A stretch of DNA of 35,210 nt from a bacterium. GTDB lineage: Bacteria; Myxococcota_A; Bradymonadia; REDH01. The stretch's first letter is position 1, and each line of letters begins with the position of its first letter. The notes beneath the pieces are model-generated. The model saw only the letters and a program-made list of their open reading frames with translations, was not told the origin of the DNA and made no database searches. Location: NCBI GenBank assembly GCA_030427825.1, contig JAUICO010000050.1, forward strand, positions 1-35,210, read 5' to 3'. Shown in pieces: positions 7,525-15,587 of this stretch. The position numbers and the translations under genes were made by a program.

Positions 7525-9489
7525 TCACTCAGGCAGCGCCTCGAGATCGACGAGGCAGCGCCCTGCTTCGTCGCGGTTTCCGCGTACATTGCCGCGATAG
7601 TTATCGACTTCGTCCGCCCAGTACTCACCTTCGAAGGGCCAATACTGCCAGTCTTCTGCGAGGACGAAGACCGACGTGCCGGCGGTGTCCTCAGCGGTCT
7701 GCCCTTCCATCGTCGCTCGCGTAGCGTCGAGTCGAGCCGCCGTAATCTCAATTCCAACTTCCTGCGCCTTCACGCGCCAGTCTGTCAGCTCGGTGTCGAA
7801 ATCGAGGAGCAGGCCCGAGATGGTGAGCCCGGCGTCGAGCCGCATGTTTCGCAGGTCAATCTCGATCGCCTGTAGCGCGGACTCACCAAAGGAGCCCATC
7901 GTCGCAGCGTTGGTCGTCAGGCGTGCCTTCTCCGACTCCAACTGCGCGATGTGCCCGACCTGGTTGTGGTACTCGACATCCGAGATAACGAATCGAATGG
8001 CCTCGACCGGCAGCGGCACCGCGTCTGCGGTCCCAAAGCGGTCGTAGTAGGTGTCCATCGCCTCCCAGTATGCGTCGGGAGACGTGGTGTTGGCGACAAA
8101 CTCCTGAACCGGAGCCTGAAGCGTAGACACCTCAGTCGTGAACGCTTCCAGCGCAAGAACCGCCGAGTCCAGATCGCAGACCTCAAGGTACGTTGCTGCC
8201 TCAATGACGCGCAGCTCCGGGAAGAAGCGCGTGTCGTAGTAGGGGCTCGTCATCCCGTGAATCGCGCCCAGGGTTCGGTTGTGATCCTGCTTCAGGAAGT
8301 AGGTCCATGTCGACTCGAAACGTGCGTCCACGTGACGGTGCGACTCCACCGGCACACGTCGGTAGTTGAAGAGTGCGCCGTCAAAGTTGCCGATTTCATA
8401 TGCAATTCGAGCAATCGCCAGGTACGACAGCTCCGCAACCTCCGGATCGCTGCCGTTCTCGTCCGTTGCCACAATCGCGTTTTGGAAGGACTGCACTGCG
8501 CGTCGGTTTTCCTGACGCTCCAGGTACATGACCGCGCTCAGGTAGTACGCCTGCCCTCTTTCGTCCGACACGTCGTTGACGCGCGACAGGTACTCAAGCG
8601 CCCGGTCGTGCTGGCCGTAGACGAAGAAGAAGCGGCCCATGAAGTAGTTGAATCGATCCTGCACTCGGTTGCTGAGCGAACCCACCGCGAAGCCGGTGAG
8701 ATCCTCAAGCTGCGGACCCATGTAGCCCGTGTCGTTGGCGACATCGATAACAACATCCAGGGCTTCTTCGAAGTTCTCCCCGCTGGGACCTTCGAGCAGC
8801 ACCTCAAGCGCCTCGTTTCGAATCGTGTGCCTGAATCCAAGCTTGTGCATCGACGAGACGAAGCCCCACAGCGCCCGCTTGTACTCATCACTCTCCCGAG
8901 CCACCTGACCCGCCTCCAGCACCTCATTGTATTGAGCGGCGGCGCGGCCATAGTTTTCGCGTCGGTATTCCCGATCGGCACCGGCGAGAGCCTGAGCCCC
9001 GGCGGCAGGTACGCCCTGGCGCTGACGCTCGGCTTCCATCCGCTGACGCATCAGCTCCTGTTCTCGCTCGATGCGCTCCTGCTCGATCCTGCGTCGTTCC
9101 TCTTCCAGCTGCCGCTGACGCTCCAGCTCCTGCTCCAGATTCGGCCCCCCTGTGGGCCCCACGGGTCCCGGTCCTGTCGGCTGCTGCCCACAACCCGGCA
9201 CTCGGAGGCACAGCTCCTGAAGCACCGGCTCCGGCACTCCCGCGGTGCGCATCTCATCAATGTCCGCGGGTGTCATCGAGATGTCTGCCGACGAACGCAC
9301 GACGTTCACCATCACGTCGGGCCCAACGCCCGCTGTCTGCAGGTTGTAGATGTCGTTCTTGTCGAGGCCCCAGGCACTCGCAGCTACCGAAAGGACCGCG
9401 ACGACGACAACGGCACGAATCGCCGCGTAGCTTCGGCGCGGCCGAGTTTCGCCACTGCCGGTACGGGCTGAGCTTCTGCTGAATTTCAT
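7525..9489 (-). CDS. GltC-like periplasmic TPR/coiled-coil protein
   Basis: 654 residues. The N-terminus is Arg-rich, then a hydrophobic segment (about 22-38) forms an export signal ending near SAWG. Next come a small helical domain (about 42-98, with IYNLQTAGVGPDVMVNVVRS), a Gly/Pro linker (102-116), a strongly charged coiled coil (about 118-158, Glu/Arg/Gln heptads) and a TPR-type helical region to the end (for example FNYFMGRFFFVYGQHDRALE). GltC of Myxococcus is a TPR protein of similar length in the same cluster type. A GGAG lies about 11 bases before the ATG. It sits 66 bases before the GltD-like gene on the same strand. Domains are seen; the GltC label is a moderate inference and another TPR protein of this complex is possible. 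Confidence 0.65.
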   Translation of the reverse strand: MKFSRSSARTGSGETRPRRSYAAIRAVVVVAVLSVAASAWGLDKNDIYNLQTAGVGPDVMVNVVRSSADISMTPADIDEMRTAGVPEPVLQELCLRVPGCGQQPTGPGPVGPTGGPNLEQELERQRQLEEERRRIEQERIEREQELMRQRMEAERQRQGVPAAGAQALAGADREYRRENYGRAAAQYNEVLEAGQVARESDEYKRALWGFVSSMHKLGFRHTIRNEALEVLLEGPSGENFEEALDVVIDVANDTGYMGPQLEDLTGFAVGSLSNRVQDRFNYFMGRFFFVYGQHDRALEYLSRVNDVSDERGQAYYLSAVMYLERQENRRAVQSFQNAIVATDENGSDPEVAELSYLAIARIAYEIGNFDGALFNYRRVPVESHRHVDARFESTWTYFLKQDHNRTLGAIHGMTSPYYDTRFFPELRVIEAATYLEVCDLDSAVLALEAFTTEVSTLQAPVQEFVANTTSPDAYWEAMDTYYDRFGTADAVPLPVEAIRFVISDVEYHNQVGHIAQLESEKARLTTNAATMGSFGESALQAIEIDLRNMRLDAGLTISGLLLDFDTELTDWRVKAQEVGIEITAARLDATRATMEGQTAEDTAGTSVFVLAEDWQYWPFEGEYWADEVDNYRGNVRGNRDEAGRCLVDLEALPE

Positions 9490-9540
9490 ATGCGCTGCTC
9501 TCCAGTCAGAGTCGCGGAGTGAGTGCCTTCCGGCGCGGCC

Positions 9541-10275
9541 TCAAAGAAAGAGCCTCCCACCCAGTCCCATCTCGGATGCCCAGTTCACACCGCCGCCGAC
9601 CTTTTCAAAGATCCCCTGGCGGTAGTCGATGCGAAGCGCCCAGTTCTGATGCAGCCACCAGGTCATACCCGTCGTAAGAATACCCTCCGGCTTGATCGTC
9701 TTTTCGTAGCCGACACCGGTGTCCTGAATCGACTGGACCTGGACGACGCCCATGCCGGCACCGAGGTACCAGTCAACATGCCCGATCTTGCGGCCGAGCA
9801 TCGAGAATTTACCGTACAGCGGGGACCAGTACAGGGTGAAGTTCGCGCGCAGCAGCTGCTCGTCCAGGACATCCAGGGTGATGCCGTCCTGAGCCCCATC
9901 ACAGCCGCCCTCCAGGCAGCGTTCGAGGTCGGTGTCCGTCTGAAACGTCTCACCGATGTAGTGTCCACCGATGTCGATCGAGATCTGCTCGGTGATGTGA
10001 TATCCCACACGCAGGCCGATCGGGAAGTAGTTGTGGAAAGGGTCGTTCGGAATCGCGGAGACCATCAGCGAAAGCTGGGCCCGGCCACGCTTCTGAAAGA
10101 GACGTCGTTGGAGCACGCGCAGCTGCCGACGATCCGCCCAGAAAGCGTCCGTGTCAGCCGCTTCAGACGGGGCATCCTCTGCACCAGTCTCGCTTTGCGC
10201 AAACGCAAACGATGTCATCGAGGCTGTGCTGCTCGAAACCAGCGCAACCAGAAGAAACCAGCGAACTCCACCCAT
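9541..10275 (-). CDS. Outer-membrane beta-barrel protein, CglE/GltB-like
   Basis: Start placed at the ATG at 10275 (244 residues) because GAGAGG lies 7 bases upstream; a TTG at 10290 would overlap that site. A signal peptide (about 1-27, SFAFAQ cut) is followed by an acidic stretch and then alternating amphipathic strands rich in Gly and aromatics, such as PIGLRVGYHITEQISIDIGG, FTLYWSPLYGKFSM and VDWYLGAGMGVVQVQS, ending with GLGGRLFL. This is the pattern of the small outer-membrane barrel family found in Myxococcus motility loci (CglE, GltA, GltB). Two Cys (in ERCLEGGCDG) may form a disulfide in a loop. Its place between the CglD-like and GltC-like genes supports a role as the outer-membrane part of the complex. 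Barrel nature is well supported; the exact paralogue is not. Confidence 0.7.
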   Translation of the reverse strand: MGGVRWFLLVALVSSSTASMTSFAFAQSETGAEDAPSEAADTDAFWADRRQLRVLQRRLFQKRGRAQLSLMVSAIPNDPFHNYFPIGLRVGYHITEQISIDIGGHYIGETFQTDTDLERCLEGGCDGAQDGITLDVLDEQLLRANFTLYWSPLYGKFSMLGRKIGHVDWYLGAGMGVVQVQSIQDTGVGYEKTIKPEGILTTGMTWWLHQNWALRIDYRQGIFEKVGGGVNWASEMGLGGRLFL

Positions 10276-10339
10276 TTTCTGACCTCTCAACGCGTCAGTG
10301 AATTGACCGCTCTACCCAAAGAAGAAACCGTGACCTGAA

Positions 10340-12130
10340 TCAGGGGCACGACGAACGCTTGAAGACCACCGCACGGTGGTCGAACGTAACCTGCGAAGCG
10401 CGGTCGTTGACCGCAGGGTCCATTCCCGGAACCAGCGTACGGGTACGACCGGCATAAGAAAGCGAGACCGACGCGGCGACTGTGTACGCGCCATCCGGCA
10501 CATCGACCAGCGTGGGAATCGCCACGCCGACCTCGAAACGTCCGGGGACTCCGGTCGCCAGGGCCCGCATTACCGGCTGCAGGCCGCCGGGCGTGCCCTG
10601 CAGAGTCTCCAGATTGTACTGGTACGAACCACCGGTCTCACAAGCCAGCTGTGCGAAGAGGTCCGAGGGGCCGACCTCGTCAGGACATCCGTCCGTCGCG
10701 TCACCGCTCGCGTCCTCTGCAAGATCCGGACAGGCATCTACTGTGTCCGGAATCCCGTCCTGGTCGTTATCAGCGTCGACACAGCCGTCGTCGTCATTGA
10801 ATCCGTCCCGGTCCTCTGCCTCGTTCGGGCATCCATCCTGGTCATTTCCGACGAAGTCGCCGTCCGTATCGCCGCCACAGGTCTGATTGCTCAGGTACGG
10901 GCACTCATCGGCGTCGTTCACCTGTCCGTCGTCATCAATATCTTCATCGCAGGCATCGCCACAGGCGCCGTCGCCTACCTGCCCGAATCCGCCACAGCTG
11001 GAGTCTGAATCCTCCTGGCTTGCGTTCGGCACCTCCCGGCAGTTGTCCGCGCGATCCGGCACTCCGTCGTTGTCGGAATCGGCGAGGGCGAACTGGTTAT
11101 CCAGGTGCACGATGTGAATCTGCACGCCCTGCGCCCTCGCCTGATTGACAACCTGCTCAAAGGTCTCGCCGGCTGCCGCTACCGAGCCGTCGTCCGGTCC
11201 GTCAGTGAAGAAGAGGAGCTGTCGTTCTGCGGTGGGGTCCGCTTCGCTGAATCGGTCGATACCGGCGAGCAGCGCTCCCCAGTTGGCGCGGGCACCGTTC
11301 GAATTCACAGCGCCGCCGACGCCGCCAAGCACCTGAGTCAGGAGCGCCGAGTTGTCCTCAGCGTCCAGAAAGCAGGCACCCGCCTGCCGAGGGTCGATCT
11401 GCTCAAGGCCCGGCGCAAAGGACACCGATGATCGACCTTCGCCCGCGAAACTCGCGATGCAGATCTCATTGCCGGCACGATACCCGTCCGCTGCAATGCG
11501 GCTCACGACTTCCTGAGCGCCGGAAACACGCAGCCCGGTCGGATCCGTGCGCAGCTCGGCCCTGGCGATCCCCACTGCGGGGTTGAAACCCGCGATGCTT
11601 CCACCGTTCGCGATCATCACCATCAGAGCCAACTTCGTGGCATCGAGGTCATCCCGCTGAAAGCGCATGGTGTCGCCCTTGACGTTGATCGTAATGTCGC
11701 GCTGACACACAAGGTCATTGTTGACCGCGTTCGTGCTCAAGGGTGCGCAGGTAAAGCCGGTAGCGCAGTCGTTGTCGACCGCGCAGGGCTGGTCCGGCGC
11801 GGGAAAGAGCCTGGCCTGGCTGAACTCGACGCTGTCGGCAGTCATCGTCGTACCGATCTCGAGGACAGTGCCCTCGACGACCGAGCCGGGATCGATGATC
11901 GTGTTCGCCTGGCTCGTAAGCGGCAGCGTGAACACAACGTCGCTGTCGGTGCATGAGCACGCCGTCGGCACGTCGTTACGGAACCCCATCGTCTCAATCT
12001 CTGAGATGCTGCTCTTGTTGAAAGCGACTTCAACCGCGGGGTTGCATGCAGCAATCAGCGCGGCGAGCGCCACAACACCGGCCATAGGCCAAGCGGAACG
12101 GTACGGGAAATTCCCGTCAAAGCGTCGCAT
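10340..12130 (-). CDS. CglD-like VWA and thrombospondin type-3 surface lipoprotein
   Basis: Start placed at the ATG at 12130 because GAGGGGG lies 5 bases upstream (596 residues); an in-frame upstream Met lacks such a site. The leader ends in LIAAC, with lipidated Cys29. A Cys-containing beta region (about 56-150) is followed by a VWA-like domain (about 167-345, ending with LLFFTDG and a typical last strand IHIVHLD), then calcium-binding thrombospondin type-3 repeats (about 351-487, e.g. DSDNDGVPDRADNC) and a C-terminal domain with two Cys. Myxococcus CglD, a gliding lipoprotein, has VWA plus Cys-rich repeats. The VWA metal site is degenerate: residues 174-178 read ANGGS where DxSxS is expected. 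It heads the locus and may be an adhesin on the outer surface. Confidence 0.75.
   Translation of the reverse strand: MRRFDGNFPYRSAWPMAGVVALAALIAACNPAVEVAFNKSSISEIETMGFRNDVPTACSCTDSDVVFTLPLTSQANTIIDPGSVVEGTVLEIGTTMTADSVEFSQARLFPAPDQPCAVDNDCATGFTCAPLSTNAVNNDLVCQRDITINVKGDTMRFQRDDLDATKLALMVMIANGGSIAGFNPAVGIARAELRTDPTGLRVSGAQEVVSRIAADGYRAGNEICIASFAGEGRSSVSFAPGLEQIDPRQAGACFLDAEDNSALLTQVLGGVGGAVNSNGARANWGALLAGIDRFSEADPTAERQLLFFTDGPDDGSVAAAGETFEQVVNQARAQGVQIHIVHLDNQFALADSDNDGVPDRADNCREVPNASQEDSDSSCGGFGQVGDGACGDACDEDIDDDGQVNDADECPYLSNQTCGGDTDGDFVGNDQDGCPNEAEDRDGFNDDDGCVDADNDQDGIPDTVDACPDLAEDASGDATDGCPDEVGPSDLFAQLACETGGSYQYNLETLQGTPGGLQPVMRALATGVPGRFEVGVAIPTLVDVPDGAYTVAASVSLSYAGRTRTLVPGMDPAVNDRASQVTFDHRAVVFKRSSCP
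10670..11080 (-). repeat. Thrombospondin type-3 calcium-binding repeats in the CglD-like protein
   Basis: Residues 351-487 contain at least four units of the form DxDxDGxxDxxDxC (DSDNDGVPDRADNC, DIDDDGQVNDADEC, DTDGDFVGNDQDGC, DADNDQDGIPDTVDAC). These bind calcium in known family members and form a rigid stalk. Confidence 0.85.
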
Positions 12131-12242
12131 GATCCCCCTCAACTGAGAGTCCAAAACCTTCACGCAGTCAGATACTTACAACGACTGTGCAGGCGTGCCT
12201 GAAAAAGCGTCCGCGGGTCCTATCTAAATAGTTTCCCGTTTT

Positions 12243-12293
12243 CAACACGCGCGTCGGCAGCGGTGAAGCATCGTCCATGCTTCGCACGTGTTG
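12243..12293 (-). repeat. Nested inverted repeat between tRNA-Phe and the CglD-like gene
   Basis: CAACACG (12243-12249) pairs with CGTGTTG (12287-12293), and inside it GAAGCAT (12265-12271) pairs with ATGCTTC (12277-12283) around a 5-base loop. It begins 22 bases after the tRNA 3' end. In the direction of tRNA transcription no run of T follows, so a classical intrinsic terminator is doubtful; RNA processing or a regulatory site for the next operon are alternatives. AT-rich sequence follows (12222-12235), which may hold the promoter of the gliding-type locus, but no convincing -35/-10 pair was found. Confidence 0.45.
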
Positions 12294-12315
12294 AGGCCTC
12301 TTACGGCTCTCGAAG

Positions 12316-12388
12316 TGGTCAAGGACGGAATCGAACCGCCGACACGGGGATTTTCAGTCCCCTGCTCTACCGACTGAGCTACTTGACC
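12316..12388 (-). tRNA. tRNA-Phe (GAA)
   Basis: The minus strand folds as a full cloverleaf of 73 bases. The acceptor stem is GGTCAAG with CTTGACC (7 bp), the D arm GCTC/GAGC, and the anticodon stem GGGGA/TCCCC with loop CTGAAAA, so the anticodon is GAA. The T arm is GGCGG/CCGTC with the TTCGATT loop, and the discriminator base is A. The CCA end is not encoded, since CTT follows, so it must be added after transcription. Confidence 0.97.
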
Positions 12389-12435
12389 GAATCTCTGCGT
12401 GCCGAGAACCGTCATGCGGCTCCCGTGCAGGTGCG

Positions 12436-12469
12436 CGGGCCTCTAGTTCGAGGCCCGATATGGTGTCAA
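12436..12469 (-). promoter_or_regulatory. tRNA-Phe promoter with embedded palindrome
   Basis: On the minus strand a perfect -35 TTGACA (12469-12464) is followed after 18 bases by TAGAGG (12445-12440). The bases after it are almost all G/C, like the discriminators of stable-RNA promoters under stringent control. The spacer and -10 lie in an 8-bp perfect inverted repeat, CGGGCCTC (12436-12443) and GAGGCCCG (12450-12457), with a 6-base loop. It could be an operator. Transcription would start near 12433, leaving about 45 bases of leader. Confidence 0.5.
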
Positions 12470-12574
12470 CCGATAAGCGAGTCTCCGGCTCCGACGACGG
12501 GCTGCGAGGCGAGAGTTCACCCCCTGAGCCGCGTCGCCAAATGAAGGCCGGCACGCCCTGCGGCTTCCTCCGAC

Positions 12575-12862
12575 CTACTTGATGCCGAAGTCGGCGCGCG
12601 GCGTGAACTTCGCCGTGCTCGTCACGTCGACGCCGTCTGCCCGGGCGTGGACCTTAAGAAATGCGAGAGCGTCGACGTTCTTTCTGGCAACTTCGGCGCC
12701 CGCGAAATCCACAACAACGCGATTCACCCTGTGCTGCCGCCAGATTCCCGTCCGCGCGATCGCACCAAGCTCCCGCCCAGTGGCCGGTGCAAGCAGCCCG
12801 TTCACGTCGTGCGCGCTGTACGAAAGCTCGCCCGTCGCCTCGTCAAATTGAAATCGTTTCAT
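12575..12862 (-). CDS. Small hypothetical protein
   Basis: 95 residues from the ATG at 12862, which has GGAGG 5 bases upstream; a Met four codons earlier would bury that site. The chain starts MKRFQFDEATGELSYSAHDV and includes a beta-like strand RVVVDFAGAEVARKN followed by a helix VDALAFLKVHARADGVD. The strand-helix pattern is loosely like an STAS/anti-sigma antagonist fold, but I do not recognise a family and give no function. It has no signal peptide or membrane span, so it is probably cytosolic. It stands alone between tRNA-Phe and a divergent phosphatase gene. ORFs on the opposite strand over the same bases lack a ribosome binding site and look like shadows. Confidence 0.55.
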   Translation of the reverse strand: MKRFQFDEATGELSYSAHDVNGLLAPATGRELGAIARTGIWRQHRVNRVVVDFAGAEVARKNVDALAFLKVHARADGVDVTSTAKFTPRADFGIK

Positions 12863-12972
12863 CCGCGCCTCCAAGCCCGGCCCAAGCTACGCACTCCCAG
12901 TCTCAACGACAACGTCCACCTGTTCATTCCACGAGACCTGCCGGACCCCGCCCCCGGTATCCGGTGCAATGC

Positions 12973-13000
12973 TTGAATTCGTAGCCCGGCGCCCTATAGG
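12973..13000 (+). promoter_or_regulatory. Sigma-70-like promoter of the phosphatase gene
   Basis: TTGAAT (12973-12978) and TATAGG (12995-13000) are separated by 16 bases, placing the transcription start near 13007 and the GTG start codon 25 bases later. An inverted repeat AGGTC/GACCT (12998-13013) covers the start point and could be an operator, though five base pairs is little evidence. Confidence 0.5.
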
Positions 13001-13031
13001 TCAGCGCCGACCTGTCTGAAACGAGAGCACA

Positions 13032-13487
13032 GTGATTAAGGCCATTTTCGTATGCAGCGGAAACATCTGCCGCTCCCCCATGGCGGCCGCCCAGTTCAAG
13101 GCGGCATGCAAAGCCCGTGGAATCCCGGCCACCGTCATTTCGATGGGCACCCTCGGCCTCAACGCTCGCGCGGCGGCCACCGAGGCCGTCGAAGCGATGG
13201 AAGAAGTCGGTATCGACATCTCCGGGCACCGCTCACAGGGAATTTCGGCGGGTATTCTTGGAATCGCGACCCACATATTCGTGATGGAGCAGTCACACTT
13301 CGACATGATCAAGCGCGCGCAGCCCGCCGCCGCGCCTCGTACCCTCTTCCTGGGCAGCTACGAGAATCCGGATCTGCCCGAGGTCGAAGATCCCGTAAAC
13401 CGGTCAATCGACGAGTTTCGCCGGTGCCGCGATCGTATGCAGACAGCGATCGAGAATTTCCTCGACCGCTATCAGATCATTCGCTGA
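13032..13487 (+). CDS. Low-molecular-weight protein tyrosine phosphatase / arsenate reductase family
   Basis: 151 residues from a GTG start at 13032, with GAGAG about 6 bases upstream. The N-terminal P-loop is CSGNICRS (Cys8, Arg14), the CX5R signature of the family, in the usual context IFVCSGNICRSPMA. Further signs are the GTLGLNAR segment, the HRSQGI block and the late EDPVN with the general-acid Asp. Length is normal (about 140-160). Such enzymes dephosphorylate phosphotyrosine on proteins, often bacterial tyrosine kinases in exopolysaccharide control. No kinase or polysaccharide gene is adjacent, so the substrate is unknown. The arsenate reductase branch shares the fold and cannot be excluded, but no ars gene is near. 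It converges on the Rieske gene, 18 bases away. Confidence 0.9.
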   Translation: MIKAIFVCSGNICRSPMAAAQFKAACKARGIPATVISMGTLGLNARAAATEAVEAMEEVGIDISGHRSQGISAGILGIATHIFVMEQSHFDMIKRAQPAAAPRTLFLGSYENPDLPEVEDPVNRSIDEFRRCRDRMQTAIENFLDRYQIIR

Positions 13488-13505
13488 TTGCGCCGCAGGA
13501 GCCGA

Positions 13506-13838
13506 TCACCAGATCTCCGGCTCCGCTTCTCGCACCTCGACCCACCCGTCGCGCTCGCGCACTTCGTACAGACGCAGGCTGTAGAGATCGTGCTGCGGGC
13601 ACACGCCGTCGCTGAGGTTGAAGGCCCAGTTGTGCCGCCGACACCGTATCGTCCCGTCTTCGATGCTACCGCGGTTCAGCGGCGATCCCGCGTGAGGGCA
13701 GGAGTTCTTGAAGACGTGCACGACGCCGTGCTGACGAAGCGCAGCCAGCTGACGAACGCCCAGTCGCGCCACAACCATTCGCCCTTCACGCACGTCATCC
13801 GACGGCACCAGGCGTTGAAACTCAGGTTCGGCGTTCAT
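13506..13838 (-). CDS. Rieske [2Fe-2S] ferredoxin-like protein
   Basis: 110 residues from the ATG at 13838, chosen because AAAGGAG lies 9 bases upstream; the longer open frame upstream is Arg-rich and overlaps the leader of the next gene. The Rieske motif is complete: CPH, 16 residues, then CRRH, giving two Cys and two His ligands for a [2Fe-2S] cluster. The rest ([13 protein letters not shown] at the start, [22 protein letters not shown] at the end) is a single Rieske domain of the soluble ferredoxin or NirD type. There is no leader or membrane anchor, so it is not a bc1-type Rieske protein. Partner enzymes are not adjacent. It is divergent from the carboxylase gene with a 101-base gap. Confidence 0.88.
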   Translation of the reverse strand: MNAEPEFQRLVPSDDVREGRMVVARLGVRQLAALRQHGVVHVFKNSCPHAGSPLNRGSIEDGTIRCRRHNWAFNLSDGVCPQHDLYSLRLYEVRERDGWVEVREAEPEIW

Positions 13839-13867
13839 CTGCGGGCACTCCTTTCGAAAATCGGACG

Positions 13868-13891
13868 TTGGCGGGCTTGGCAGGACGCCAA
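13868..13891. promoter_or_regulatory. Inverted repeat between the divergent Rieske and carboxyltransferase genes
   Basis: TTGGCG (13868-13873) is mirrored by CGCCAA (13886-13891) with a 12-base spacer that contains another TTGGC. Its place in a 101-base divergent gap suggests a regulator binding site, but the arms are short. Confidence 0.25.
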
Positions 13892-13939
13892 ACAAAATGC
13901 AAAGAGTCCCGCGCCCATATCTGGAATCGGAGCGCGAAG

Positions 13940-15484
13940 GTGAAGAGCAACGAAGAACGTCTCGACGAGCTGCACAAACTGGCTGAACTCGGCGGCGGAC
14001 AACGAAGGATCGACCGACAACACGAGGCCGGCAAGCTGACCGCAAGGGAGCGGATAGATCTGCTCCTCGACCCGGGCACCTTCGTGGAGCTCGACAAGCT
14101 CAAGACCCACCGCTGTCGCGATTTCGGGATGGAAGAGAGCACGATCCCCGGCGACGGCGTCGTGACCGGATACGGGAAAGTCGATGGGCGGACCATCTAC
14201 GTGTTCGCCCAGGATTTCACCGTCTTCGGCGGCTCGCTCAGCGGCGCATTCGCTGAGAAGATCTGCAAGGTGATGGACCTGGCGATCAAAACCGGATGCC
14301 CGGTGATCGGCCTCAACGACTCCGGCGGTGCACGAATCCAGGAAGGCGTCGTCAGCCTCGCCGGCTACGCAGACATCTTCCTGCGCAACGTGATGGCGAG
14401 CGGCGTGGTTCCACAGTTCAGCGCGATCCTCGGCCCCTGCGCCGGCGGCGCCGTCTACTCCCCTGCGATCACTGACTTCATCTGCATGGTGCAGGACAGC
14501 AGCTACATGTTCATCACCGGGCCGGACGTCATCAAGACCGTCACCAGCGAAGAGGTCACGAAGGAAGATCTCGGCGGCGCCCGCGTTCACAACGAGACCA
14601 GTGGCGTAGCGCACTTCTCGTCGCCGACTGACGAAGCCTGCATCGCGCTCATCAGGCAGCTGATTGGATTCGTTCCGTCGAACAACTGCGACGATCCGCC
14701 CGTTGTACCGACATCAGATTCCATCGACCGAAGCGTCGACGAGCTTGAAGCGCTGGTTCCTGCCAACGCAAACAAGCCCTACGACATGAAGGACGTGATC
14801 AACCTGATCGTCGACGACGGCATCTTTGTCGAAGTGCAGGAGATGCGCGCGCGGAATATCGTTTGTGGCTTCGGGCGCTTTGGCGGCCTCTCCGCCGGCA
14901 TCGTCGCAAACAACCCGGTGCATCTCGCCGGCTGTCTCGACATCGACGCGTCCACCAAAGCGGCGCGCTTCGTACGCTTCTGTGATGCGTTCAACATTCC
15001 GATCGTAACGCTCGTCGACGTGCCCGGCTTCCTCCCGGGTACGAGCCAGGAGTACGGTGGAATCATCCGCCACGGTGCCAAGCTGCTCTACGCCTACGCC
15101 GAGGCCACAGTGCCCAAGGTCACGGTGATCACGCGAAAGGCATACGGCGGCGCCTACGACGTCATGTCTTCCAAGCACCTCCGCGGTGATCTGAACTACG
15201 TCTTCCCAACCGGTGAGGTCGCTGTCATGGGCCCTGAAGGCGCGGTGAACATCATCTATCGCAAAGAGCTCGCAGCCGCCGCTGACCCGGATGCCCAGCG
15301 AGCAGAATACGTTGAGCACTACCGAAACCACTTCGCCAACCCCTTCAAGGTGGCCGAGCTCGGATACGTGGACGACGTGATTCATCCCAGTGAGACACGG
15401 CGGGTCATCTGCCATGGCCTGGACATGCTGCGCACGAAGCGAGACGAGAATCCGCCGCGAAAGCACGGCAACATCCCTCTCTGA
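13940..15484 (+). CDS. pccB: Acyl-CoA carboxylase carboxyltransferase subunit, probably propionyl-CoA (PccB type)
   Basis: 514 residues from a GTG at 13940, with GGAG 8 bases upstream; an earlier Met exists but its extra 24 residues do not resemble the family. It transfers the carboxyl group from biotin to an acyl-CoA, giving methylmalonyl-CoA if the substrate is propionyl-CoA. The two crotonase-like halves are visible: the N-terminal one has [14 protein letters not shown] and [16 protein letters not shown], the C-terminal one has [20 protein letters not shown] and [17 protein letters not shown]. Length fits PccB (about 510-540). The Asp in GGAYDVM appears to match the residue reported to favour propionyl-CoA in Streptomyces PccB, if the alignment holds. 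The biotin carboxylase/carrier subunit and methylmalonyl-CoA mutase are not in the window. Acetyl-CoA or methylcrotonyl-CoA carboxylase are alternatives. Confidence 0.88.
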   Translation: MKSNEERLDELHKLAELGGGQRRIDRQHEAGKLTARERIDLLLDPGTFVELDKLKTHRCRDFGMEESTIPGDGVVTGYGKVDGRTIYVFAQDFTVFGGSLSGAFAEKICKVMDLAIKTGCPVIGLNDSGGARIQEGVVSLAGYADIFLRNVMASGVVPQFSAILGPCAGGAVYSPAITDFICMVQDSSYMFITGPDVIKTVTSEEVTKEDLGGARVHNETSGVAHFSSPTDEACIALIRQLIGFVPSNNCDDPPVVPTSDSIDRSVDELEALVPANANKPYDMKDVINLIVDDGIFVEVQEMRARNIVCGFGRFGGLSAGIVANNPVHLAGCLDIDASTKAARFVRFCDAFNIPIVTLVDVPGFLPGTSQEYGGIIRHGAKLLYAYAEATVPKVTVITRKAYGGAYDVMSSKHLRGDLNYVFPTGEVAVMGPEGAVNIIYRKELAAAADPDAQRAEYVEHYRNHFANPFKVAELGYVDDVIHPSETRRVICHGLDMLRTKRDENPPRKHGNIPL

Positions 15485-15587
15485 GGGCATCCGACCGGGC
15501 CTGCGCCGGTGCCCCGGAATGGGCGGGCTCAGAAGCCGATGTCGCCGATCAGTACGACGGCTATCGCCCGACTCCGACCGGCACTGC

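Noticed and set aside
7951..9471. 506-codon plus-strand open frame
   Set aside because: Antisense of the GltC-like gene, with shadow-type composition and no start site.
15494..15517. GC-rich partial palindrome after the carboxyltransferase gene
   Set aside because: Only about five pairs in a row and no U tract; not convincing as a terminator.
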